Assembly (NCBI GenBank): GCA_028821195.1
Contig: JAPPHB010000083.1
Location: forward strand, 62,001-126,000
Source of the DNA: Gammaproteobacteria bacterium
GTDB taxonomy: Bacteria > Gemmatimonadota > Gemmatimonadetes > Longimicrobiales > Gaopeijiaceae
Reading direction: 5' to 3'
Length of the DNA: 64,000 nucleotides
Shown here: positions 52,407-64,000 of the stretch, piece after piece
How positions within the stretch are numbered: the first letter of the stretch is position 1
Layout of the letters: the number at the start of each line of letters is the position of its first letter
Notes under the pieces: model-generated
What the model saw: the letters and a program-made list of their open reading frames with translations, nothing else
What the model was told of the DNA's origin: nothing
Databases searched by the model: none
Translations under genes and position numbers: made by a program

Positions 52407-53422
52407 GCCCGCTGGGACCGGGCGGCGAGTTCGACCTGATCCGGTCCTTCCAGGCAGCCGGACCGCCGCCCGGGGCGGAAGTCCTGGTGGGTTCGGGGGA
52501 CGACTGCGCGGTGCTCGAATCCGGCTGGGTGGTAAGCACCGACGCCTTTCTCGAGGACGTGCACTTCCGGCGCGCCTGGATCAGCTTCGACGAGGCGGGC
52601 TACCGCGCGGTGACCGCCGCCCTGAGCGACGTGGCCGCGATGGCCGCGCGACCCGTCGGCGTGCTCGTCGCCCTCGGCCTGCCGCACGCGGATGCCTCAC
52701 GCATCGCGGATGGCCTCCGGTCCGGCATCCGGCGAGCGTGCGAACACGCCCGTTGCGCGCTGCTCGGGGGTGATCTCACCCGCTCGCCGGACCGGCTGGT
52801 CGTCAACGTGGTCGCACTGGGACGCGCGCATCGGCCGATCCTGCGGAGCGGGGCCCGGGCGGGCGATGAGGTCTGGGTGACGGGCGTGCTGGGCACGAGC
52901 GCCGCCGCGGTGCGCGACTGGCAGGGCGGACGCGAGCCCGGTCCGTCCGTGAGGCGGGCTTTCGCCGAGCCCGTCGCGCGCCTCGGAGAGGCTCGCTGGC
53001 TCGCCGAGCGCATCCGGGTGACGGCCCTGATCGACCTCTCGGATGGTCTTCTGGGAGACATGGGCCAAGTCGCCGCGGCGAGCGGTGTCGCCGTCGTGCT
53101 GGACCCGGCCCTCGTTCCCGTCGCTCCCGGAGCCGTCGCCGCCGCCGGGTCGCGCCGCAGCGCGCTGCCTCTCGCGCTTGCGGGAGGCGAGGACTACGAG
53201 CTCGCCTTCACCGCGCGGCAAGGGTCCGCGGAATCGGTTGCGGCCGACTTCCATCGCAGGTTCGGAATACCCCTCACGCGCGTCGGAATTGTCGCCGACG
53301 GCGCGGGCGTTAGACTTGAGGGCGACGGCGCGGACGAGTTCGACCCCGGATCCGCGGGCTTCGACCACTTTCGCGCGCCGCCATCCGGCGCGGCCGACGT
53401 CGGGCGCCCGGAGAACCGGTAA
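52403..53422 (+). CDS. thiL: Thiamine-monophosphate kinase (TTG start proposed)
   Basis: VGSGDDCAVLESGWVVSTDAFLEDVHFRRAWISFDEAGYRAVTAALSDVAAMAARP; LIDLSDGLLGDMG; GGEDYELAFT. Confidence 0.93.
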   Translation: MSPLGPGGEFDLIRSFQAAGPPPGAEVLVGSGDDCAVLESGWVVSTDAFLEDVHFRRAWISFDEAGYRAVTAALSDVAAMAARPVGVLVALGLPHADASRIADGLRSGIRRACEHARCALLGGDLTRSPDRLVVNVVALGRAHRPILRSGARAGDEVWVTGVLGTSAAAVRDWQGGREPGPSVRRAFAEPVARLGEARWLAERIRVTALIDLSDGLLGDMGQVAAASGVAVVLDPALVPVAPGAVAAAGSRRSALPLALAGGEDYELAFTARQGSAESVAADFHRRFGIPLTRVGIVADGAGVRLEGDGADEFDPGSAGFDHFRAPPSGAADVGRPENR

Positions 53423-53434
53423 GGCGGATCGGGA

Positions 53435-55515
<2,081 letters not shown>

Positions 55516-55523
55516 GGAAACTG

Positions 55524-55820
55524 GTGCTGCCGGTCATCGCCGGGGCGGCCGTCTACTACGCGGTCTTCGGCGGCGAACACTCCATGATCGAGCTGGGATC
55601 CGCGCGCTCGCAGGTGAAGCAGGAACAGCGTGCCCTCGATCTGCTGCGGGCGGACGTGGATTCGCTCACGGCCCGCGCCGACTCCCTGAGAGACGATCCG
55701 CTGACGTTGGAGCGACTCGTGCGCGAGCGTCACGGGATGATTCGCGAGGGTGAGATCCTGTACCGCTTCGCGGACGATGTCGGCGCCGGGGAGCCGGACG
55801 ATTCCACCGGAAGCAGGTAG
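55524..55820 (+). CDS. FtsB/DivIC-like septum formation initiator; start uncertain
   Basis: TM segment then short coiled coil and ERLVRERHGMIREGEILYRF; immediately downstream of eno. Confidence 0.7.
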   Translation: MLPVIAGAAVYYAVFGGEHSMIELGSARSQVKQEQRALDLLRADVDSLTARADSLRDDPLTLERLVRERHGMIREGEILYRFADDVGAGEPDDSTGSR

Positions 55821-55859
55821 TCGGCTCCGGCCCTCCAGTTCCTCCGCGCGTCAGGCCCC

Positions 55860-56756
55860 TCAGGCCCGGTCTTCCTCTGCCCCGGCCGTCTCCTTCGCCT
55901 CGGTCGCGGAATCGGCGATTCTGCGAACCGCGTCCGCGAGCAACTGCCCCGAGGTTCCTTCCGGGAGGAGCGCGGGCATCCCTTCGGCCACGGCCCCGGC
56001 GGCCGCCAGCCCCTTGCTGGTCGTGCCCGCCGACATGAGCTCCATCGGAATCGGGAAGACGGTGGTGGAGTTGTTCTCCGCGGCGATCTCGACGGCCGTC
56101 TGCAGATAGCGAAGCTGCAGGGCCATGGGGTACTCCTGAATGACCGCCGCCGCGTCCGCGAGCTTGCGTGAAGCCTGGAACTCACCTGCCGCCGCGATCA
56201 CCTTGCCGCGGCGCTCGCGTTCGGCCTCGGCCTGCTTCGCCATCGCCCGCTTCATCTCCTTGGGCAGATCGATGTCCTTGATCTCGACGCCGGTGACTTC
56301 GATGCCCCAGGGGTCGGTGCCTTCGTCGATGATGTCGCGCACGATTTCGTTGATGCGCTCGCGCTCGGCGAGCAGTTCATCCAGCTCCGACTGGCCGATG
56401 ACGCTGCGGAGCGTCGTCTGTGCCAGCTGGGAGGTGGCGAAGTAGTAGTCCTCGATCTCGACCACGGCCTTCGCCGGGTTGGTCACGCGGAAATACACCA
56501 CGGCGTTGACCGTGACGCTGACGTTGTCCTTGGTGATGGTGTCCTGGGGCGCGATGTCCAGCGCCACGATGCGCAGGTCCATCCGCTTCATCCGTTCCAG
56601 CCCGTAGGGCACGAGAAAAATCAGCCCGGGCCCCTTGGCGCGGGTGAGCTTGCCGAGCCGAAAGACCACGCCTCGCTCGTATTCCCAGAGGACGCGAAAG
56701 CTGGTGAGCAGGCCGGTGGCGGCGACGACGATGCCCACGATCATCGGGATGTCCAT
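55860..56756 (-). CDS. SPFH-domain stomatin/slipin-like membrane protein
   Basis: [70 protein letters not shown]. Confidence 0.95.
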   Translation of the reverse strand: MDIPMIVGIVVAATGLLTSFRVLWEYERGVVFRLGKLTRAKGPGLIFLVPYGLERMKRMDLRIVALDIAPQDTITKDNVSVTVNAVVYFRVTNPAKAVVEIEDYYFATSQLAQTTLRSVIGQSELDELLAERERINEIVRDIIDEGTDPWGIEVTGVEIKDIDLPKEMKRAMAKQAEAERERRGKVIAAAGEFQASRKLADAAAVIQEYPMALQLRYLQTAVEIAAENNSTTVFPIPMELMSAGTTSKGLAAAGAVAEGMPALLPEGTSGQLLADAVRRIADSATEAKETAGAEEDRA

Positions 56757-56860
56757 TCGGATCGCTCTCCCTCGGAACTCCGCCAACGCCGGTCCATGCC
56801 CGCCGGCGTCGGGGGTCCTCTGACAGGTTCGGGAAAATCCGCGGCCCCTGACGGTGCCGC

Positions 56861-56889
56861 TTGACACGCTATCTTCTCAAAACTAGCGT
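56861..56889 (+). promoter_or_regulatory. Promoter of tRNA gene
   Basis: TTGACA (56861-56866), 17-nt spacer, TAGCGT (56884-56889); 15 bp before mature tRNA 5' end. Confidence 0.65.
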
Positions 56890-56904
56890 TTTCGCGATGT
56901 CCCC

Positions 56905-56978
56905 GCCGGAGTAGCTCAGCTGGTCAGAGCAGCGGAATCATAATCCGCGTGTCGGGGGTTCGAGTCCCTCCTCCGGCA
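56905..56978 (+). tRNA. tRNA with CAT anticodon, most likely elongator tRNA-Met
   Basis: GCCGGAG..CTCCGGC acceptor, D-arm GCTC/GAGC, anticodon arm GCGGA-ATCATAA-TCCGC, T-arm with TTCGAGT; CCA not encoded; G1-C72 pair argues against initiator. Confidence 0.93.
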
Positions 56979-56994
56979 TCGCTTTCCTGCCCCG

Positions 56995-57028
56995 CCCCGC
57001 AGGGACCTGACCGTCCCGGCGGGGTTTC
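56995..57028 (+). terminator. Intrinsic terminator-like hairpin after tRNA
   Basis: CCCCGC-A-GGGAC-[CTGACC]-GTCCC-G-GCGGGG followed by TTTCAT. Confidence 0.65.
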
Positions 57029-57097
57029 ATATCTGTCCGTGCCCCGTGCGAGCCTGGTGGCACAAGCGGGAGACACCCGAAAGCGACGAGCAGGACG

Positions 57098-57610
57098 ATG
57101 GCTGATCTGATCGAACGTGAGTTGAGTCGGCGCAAGGCGAGGATGGCCCGCGTGCTGGAGCGCCCGTTGCGGGTCCGGGAAGGGGCTGGCGCGCCCCTGT
57201 CGCCGGACCGCCGCGCGTACTACCTGGATGAAGCTCGGGAGCTGTACTGGAACGAGCTGGAGTGGGAAAACATCACGGGCGAGGAGCGTCTCGACGACGG
57301 TCCGTTCACCGAACTGGCCTTCCCCGGCTTTCTCGCGTTCGTGCGCGGATTGCTGTTGCGCGAATCCATCGACGAGCGGGGCACGCCCGCAGACCCGCAT
57401 CCCGCCATCGTCGAAGAGATCCTGAACTTCCTGGCGGGCAGGGTGGTGACCCTCCGCGCCGAACTGCGCGAGCAGGATCCCGAGTGGGACGTGGAGCAGA
57501 GCGAAAGGGAGTTGTCCATGACCGAGCCGCTCATCGATCTGGTGCTTGCGCTGTTGTACGAGGTCACCCCGCCCGAGCGGGTGCGCCTGGAACAGGCCGC
57601 GGCGGATTGA
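57098..57610 (+). CDS. Conserved-looking hypothetical acidic protein
   Basis: Protein-like composition, ATG start, ends adjacent to the GDPD gene; no family recognised. Confidence 0.7.
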   Translation: MADLIERELSRRKARMARVLERPLRVREGAGAPLSPDRRAYYLDEARELYWNELEWENITGEERLDDGPFTELAFPGFLAFVRGLLLRESIDERGTPADPHPAIVEEILNFLAGRVVTLRAELREQDPEWDVEQSERELSMTEPLIDLVLALLYEVTPPERVRLEQAAAD

Positions 57611-57633
57611 CGACGCCGGCCCGGCGGCGTTCC

Positions 57634-58533
57634 ATGCGTGCGGCCCGGCGGGGATGGGCCGGCTGGCCCGTCCGCCGGCCAGGTCATCCCTACCTGGCGG
57701 GCGCTCCCCTCTTCATCGCCCATCGGGGCGGAGCCGCGCTGGCGCCCGAGAACACCATGGCGGCCTTCACCGCCGCGGTGGAGCAATGGGACGCCGACGT
57801 GCTGGAGATGGACGTGCACCGGACCGCGGATGGCAGGGTGGTCGTGATTCACGACGCGACCGTGGACCGCACCTGCGACGGCAGCGGCGCCGTGCGCGAG
57901 CTTCCCTGGAGCGAGGTGCGCATGCTGGACGCCGGCCATCGCTTCCGCGATCCGGCGGGCGAACCGGCCTTTCGGGGCCGGGGCGTGGGCATTCCGCTGC
58001 TGGACGAGGTGCTCGAGACGTTCCCCGACACGCGCATGAACGTGGAGGCCAAGACCCCCGAGGTCGCGCCCTTGCTGGTCGAGGCGGTCCTCCGCCACGG
58101 GGCGCAGCATCGGGTGCTGATGGCCGCGGAGCTGGAGGGCGCGCGCCCCTCGCGGCACGGCTATCCCGGCCCCCACGGAGCGTCCCGCCGCCAGATCAGG
58201 CTGTTCCATCTGCTGCACCACCGGCCGCTCGGGTTCCTGTATACGCCCCGTGCCGACGCCCTCCAGGTGCCGGACGCCTGGATGGGCACGCGGGTCGTCA
58301 CGCCGCGCTTCGTCCGCGAGGCGCACCGGCGCAACATTCCGGTCCACGTCTGGACCATCGATGAGTCCGCCGACATGCGCCGGCTGCTCTCGTGGGGGGT
58401 GGACGGCATCCAGTCCGACCGCCTCGACCGGCTGGCGCGCGTCCTGATGGAGGAGACCGGCAGGCCTCCCCCGCCGGCGCTCTCCGCCGCCGGCGCGGGT
58501 GCCGCCGCGACGACCGGCGAGCGGGCGACGTGA
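57634..58533 (+). CDS. Glycerophosphodiester phosphodiesterase
   Basis: FIAHRGGAALAPENTMAAFTAAVEQWDADVLEMDVHRTADGRVVVIHDATVDRTCDGSG; VHVWTIDESADMRRLLSWGVDGIQSDR. Confidence 0.93.
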   Translation: MRAARRGWAGWPVRRPGHPYLAGAPLFIAHRGGAALAPENTMAAFTAAVEQWDADVLEMDVHRTADGRVVVIHDATVDRTCDGSGAVRELPWSEVRMLDAGHRFRDPAGEPAFRGRGVGIPLLDEVLETFPDTRMNVEAKTPEVAPLLVEAVLRHGAQHRVLMAAELEGARPSRHGYPGPHGASRRQIRLFHLLHHRPLGFLYTPRADALQVPDAWMGTRVVTPRFVREAHRRNIPVHVWTIDESADMRRLLSWGVDGIQSDRLDRLARVLMEETGRPPPPALSAAGAGAAATTGERAT

Positions 58534-59912
58534 GCAGGCCCGACCGGTCGCTGGCCGACCGCTTCCGCGCGGCGCTGGCTGAGGACGGGGTCATTGTCGC
58601 CGGCGGGCGGGTTCTGGTGTCGCTATCGGGCGGCCTCGACTCCACCGTCCTGCTTCACCTCCTGCGCTTCACGCCGGGCCTCCCGTCGCTCGAAGTGCAC
58701 GCCGCCCACCTGGATCACCGCATGCGTCCCGGCAGCGCCGAGGACGCCCACTGGGTGAAGGGCCTCGCGCGCGCCTGGGGGGTGCCGCTGGTGTCGCGCG
58801 CGGTCGCCCGTCCTCCCGCCAACGAAACCGAGGCGCGCCGGGTCCGCTATCGCTTTCTGGAGGAGGCGCGTACCGGGACCGGCTGCCGGTGGGTCGTGAC
58901 CGCGCATCACGCGGACGACCAGGCCGAAACGGTCGCCTACCGGATGTTGCGGGGCACCGGCCTCGCCGGCCTGGCCGGGATCCCCCGCACCCGCGAGCCG
59001 GGGCTCTACCGGCCGCTGCTGCCCTTCTGGAAGCGCGAACTCGCCGACTACGCCTCGGTCTCCCGCCTCCGTCACCGGACCGACCCCACCAATCGGTCGG
59101 CCGACATCCCGCGCAACGTGGTCCGCCGCGAGCTGCTGCCGCTCGCCGAGGAGCGGGTCGCGCCGGGCGCCCGCCGGGCCCTCCACCGTCTGGCCCGCCT
59201 GGCGGAAGAGGAGATCCGCCTCTGGCACGCCGTGGTTCCGACGCTGCTCGCGGGTCTTGGGGTGCGGCGAACCGAAGAAGGCGTCTCGTTCAGCCGCGAC
59301 GGCTACCTGCAGTGCGATCCCCTGGTGCGCGCCAGGCTCATCCGGGAGCTGGCGGCGGAGTCCGGCGCCCACCTCGATGCCCGCGGCACCGCTTTGGCGT
59401 CGGAGTTCGCCTGCTCCGGCGGGAGCGGCCGGTCGATCGACCTCCCCGGCGGAGCCGTTCTGTCCCGCGCCTATGAGCGCCTGGTCATCGCGCGCGGCGC
59501 GAGGATCGCCGGGGGGCATCCCCCTCACGACTCCCGCTTCGTGGCCGTTCCAGCTCCGGGCGAAGGCGCGGCCGAGGGCCGTTCGGGAGGCGCCGCCTTC
59601 CTCGCCCGCTGGTCGACGCGCGGCCCGGTGGGAGGAGAGGGGCTCTCCATCCCGGCTCTGCGCTTCCCCATCCTCTTCCGCAGTTGGCGGCCCGGAGACC
59701 GCATTCGCCTGACCGCCGGCACGCGCAAGCTCAAGAAGGTGTTCGGGGAGGCTCGCGTGCCGCGGCCGGCACGCGAGCGCCGGCCGGTGCTGGCCGATGC
59801 CGGAGGCCGTATCCTCTGGGTGCCGGGGGTGGCGCGGTCGGTCGAAGCGCGGCCCGCACCTCAAGACTCAATCCTCTACGTGGGAGTGGACCTCGATGAC
59901 GCCACCGACTGA
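58530..59912 (+). CDS. tilS: tRNA(Ile)-lysidine synthase
   Basis: VLVSLSGGLDSTVLLHLLR P-loop, VVTAHHADDQAETVAYRMLRGTGLAGLAGI, RPLLPFWKRELADYA. Confidence 0.92.
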   Translation: MSRPDRSLADRFRAALAEDGVIVAGGRVLVSLSGGLDSTVLLHLLRFTPGLPSLEVHAAHLDHRMRPGSAEDAHWVKGLARAWGVPLVSRAVARPPANETEARRVRYRFLEEARTGTGCRWVVTAHHADDQAETVAYRMLRGTGLAGLAGIPRTREPGLYRPLLPFWKRELADYASVSRLRHRTDPTNRSADIPRNVVRRELLPLAEERVAPGARRALHRLARLAEEEIRLWHAVVPTLLAGLGVRRTEEGVSFSRDGYLQCDPLVRARLIRELAAESGAHLDARGTALASEFACSGGSGRSIDLPGGAVLSRAYERLVIARGARIAGGHPPHDSRFVAVPAPGEGAAEGRSGGAAFLARWSTRGPVGGEGLSIPALRFPILFRSWRPGDRIRLTAGTRKLKKVFGEARVPRPARERRPVLADAGGRILWVPGVARSVEARPAPQDSILYVGVDLDDATD

Positions 59913-60447
59913 CGTTGCCCGCCGCACCGGCAGGGGCCGCGTGCGCCGCATAATCTTCACGCGCGAACAGATCGCGCTCAGGGTCCGGGAGCTGGGCGAC
60001 GAGATCTCCGCTTGCTACGAGGCGCGCGAGGAGCTGCTGGTGCTTGGCCTGCTGAAGGGCTCGTTCATGTTCCTGGCCGACCTGGTGCGCTGCATCCATC
60101 ACCCGGTCCAGGTCGACTTCATCGTGACTTCGAGCTACGGGTCGGGTATGGTATCATCGGGAAACGTGCAGCTCCTCTACGACCCCGAAGTGTCGCTCGG
60201 GGGGCGCCACGTCATCCTCGTGGACGACATCATCGACAGCGGCAGGACCATGGCATCCCTGGTGCCCATCATCCAGGCGCGCGGACCGGCCAGCCTCGAA
60301 TTGTGTACCTTTCTTCACAAGCGCCGGGAGGGCATCGCGCACGAGCCCAGATGGGTCGGCTTCGACGCCCCCCCGGAGTTCGTGGTGGGCTACGGGCTCG
60401 ATTACAGCGAGAACTTCCGGCATCTTCCCTACGTCGCAAGCATCTGA
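59896..60447 (+). CDS. hpt: Hypoxanthine phosphoribosyltransferase
   Basis: VLGLLKGSFMFLADLVR, VILVDDIIDSGRTMASLVPIIQARGPASLELCTFLHK, VVGYGLDYSENFRHLPYV. Confidence 0.95.
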   Translation: MTPPTDVARRTGRGRVRRIIFTREQIALRVRELGDEISACYEAREELLVLGLLKGSFMFLADLVRCIHHPVQVDFIVTSSYGSGMVSSGNVQLLYDPEVSLGGRHVILVDDIIDSGRTMASLVPIIQARGPASLELCTFLHKRREGIAHEPRWVGFDAPPEFVVGYGLDYSENFRHLPYVASI

Positions 60448-60482
60448 GAGCACGGGCCGGTGGTCCCGGAGTACTCTGAATA

Positions 60483-62561
<2,079 letters not shown>

Positions 62562-62625
62562 CCGCCCGTCGGCAACACCGGTCCGCCCGAATGCAACCGC
62601 GGTCTTCCAACGCGGCTGAGAACGC

Positions 62626-63459
62626 ATGAGCGCCGGGGATCTGTTCGCGCTTTTCGCGCCCGGCTGGCTCGATATCCTCGAGATCCTCATCGTCGCGGCG
62701 CTGGTTTACCGCATCCTGCTGTTCATCCAGCGCACCCGGGCCATGCAGATCCTGCTGGGCGGGCTGCTGATCGCGGGCTTCTACGCCATCGCGCGCCTGC
62801 TGGGCCTCGACCTCATGCGCTCGATCATGGACGCGGTCTTCCAGTACGGGGCCATCGCCGCGCTGGTCGTCTTTCAGCCCGAGATTCGGTCCACGCTCGC
62901 CCGGCTGGGCCAGGCGCGCATGCTGCAGTTGTTCAGCCGGCTCGGGGAAAGCCAGGTGGTGGAGGAGATCGCGGGCGCGGCCGAGCGCCTTTCGAACATG
63001 AAGATCGGCGCGCTGATCGCCCTGGAGGGGGATGTCGGACTGGACGAGTATGCGCAGACCGGCAGCCTCCTGCGGGCGCGCGTCTCGCGCGTGCTCCTGG
63101 GCGCCATCTTCACCCCGAATTCGCCGCTCCACGATGGCGCCGTGATCGTCTCGGGCGACACCATCAAGGCGGCGGGGGCGATTCTGCCGCTCAACCGGGC
63201 GCCGGTTCCCGACCGCACGCTGGGCACCCGGCACCGCGCCGCGATCGGGCTGAGCGAGGAGACCGACGCGGTCGTGGTCGTGGTCAGCGAGGAGACGGGG
63301 CGGATTTCGGTGGCGAGCCGGGGGGCGCTCGAAAAGGGAGTCGACGGGGCGGGCCTGCGGGAAGCCATCGCGGGGGCTGGCCCCAGGGCGACGACGGGGA
63401 CTCGGGAACCGGCCGGCACTGCCGGCCGGGCCCTGGCACGCGCGTTGCGCCTGCCCTGA
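62626..63459 (+). CDS. cdaA: Diadenylate cyclase (DisA_N domain; CdaA-type)
   Basis: Three TM helices, FQPEIRSTLARLGQ, LHDGAVIV (DGA) and GTRHRAAIGLSEETDAVVVVVSEETG (RHR). Confidence 0.93.
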   Translation: MSAGDLFALFAPGWLDILEILIVAALVYRILLFIQRTRAMQILLGGLLIAGFYAIARLLGLDLMRSIMDAVFQYGAIAALVVFQPEIRSTLARLGQARMLQLFSRLGESQVVEEIAGAAERLSNMKIGALIALEGDVGLDEYAQTGSLLRARVSRVLLGAIFTPNSPLHDGAVIVSGDTIKAAGAILPLNRAPVPDRTLGTRHRAAIGLSEETDAVVVVVSEETGRISVASRGALEKGVDGAGLREAIAGAGPRATTGTREPAGTAGRALARALRLP

Positions 63460-63536
63460 CGGGCGAGCGACAACATTCCCCTGAGAGCCCTACGTGGCGC
63501 GTCGCGCTGACGCTCCTCGGATCCCTTGGGGGCGCC

Positions 63537-64000
63537 CTATCCCGCGAAATGGATGCGGAAGATGCGGTTGCCCGCGTCGTCGGAGACGAGCAGCGCGCCG
63601 TCCGGCGCCTGAAGCACGTCCACGGGGCGGCCCCAGACCTCCTTCTCGTCGTCGTCGCGGACGATGAACCCGGTCAGGAAATCCTCGGGCGGGCCGGAAG
63701 GGCGTCCGCCCTCGAACGGGATGCGCACCACCGAATAGCCCTTCAGATCAAGCCGGTTGATGGATCCGTGCAGCGCGACGAAGGCGTGGTTGCGGTATTC
63801 CGCGGGGAGTCCCTCGCCCGTGTGGAACGCCATGCCCATGGGGGCCGCATGGGCCGGCAGCAGAACATCGGGTACGAGAGTGCGCTCCACCAGGTCCGGC
63901 CGCGCCCCGTTCAGGATCGGTTCCGGGTTGGGCCCGATGTACGCGTACGGCCACCCGTAGAAGCCGCCCTCCCGCACCGAGGTGACGTAGTCCGGGGCCA
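63537..64000 (-). CDS. PQQ-dependent sugar dehydrogenase-like (sorbosone dehydrogenase) protein, truncated by window end
   Basis: PDYVTSVREGGFYGWPYAYIGPNPEP...GRPVDVLQAPDGALLVSDDAGNRIFRIHF; frame continues beyond the window. Confidence 0.85.
   Translation of the reverse strand, partial: APDYVTSVREGGFYGWPYAYIGPNPEPILNGARPDLVERTLVPDVLLPAHAAPMGMAFHTGEGLPAEYRNHAFVALHGSINRLDLKGYSVVRIPFEGGRPSGPPEDFLTGFIVRDDDEKEVWGRPVDVLQAPDGALLVSDDAGNRIFRIHFAG

Overview
High-GC bacterial chromosomal window, dominated by housekeeping genes. Gene content and GC suggest Gemmatimonadota, but that is inference only. About 60 CDS are supported, and nearly all from ~2.4 to ~55.8 kb lie on the + strand, often with 4-bp stop/start overlaps. 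Blocks: tatA and a PpiD/SurA-like foldase; TPR-aroQ-efp-accB-accC; ftsK-lolA-OM barrel-lnt; prfA-prmC-ylbF; ino1-tmk; symporter and class V aminotransferase; ctpA; asparaginase; obg-dprA-hemW-hrcA-dnaJ-prmA; mutS2-dnaG-Zn ribbon-recJ-rsmD-coaD; a STAS/RsbW/SpoIIE partner-switch trio; rsmA-exonuclease; thiolase-bioY-hbd-acyl-CoA dehydrogenase-Leu/Glu dehydrogenase-glyA; nnrDE-thiL-plsC-eno-ftsB; a - strand stomatin; a tRNA-CAT; GDPD-tilS-hpt-ftsH-cdaA; and a truncated - strand sorbosone/glucose dehydrogenase-like gene. I found no prophage, transposon, CRISPR array or defence system. The most unusual non-coding signal is a dense cluster of tandem palindromes between ino1 and tmk (15782-15847), including a perfect 20-bp palindrome and an imperfect copy 21 bp upstream. 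Other items worth follow-up are a lone antisense-oriented orphan gene overlapping the prmA 3' end, a divergent S41-like lipoprotein, and several small operator-like inverted repeats. No clear previously undescribed multi-gene system could be demonstrated from sequence alone.
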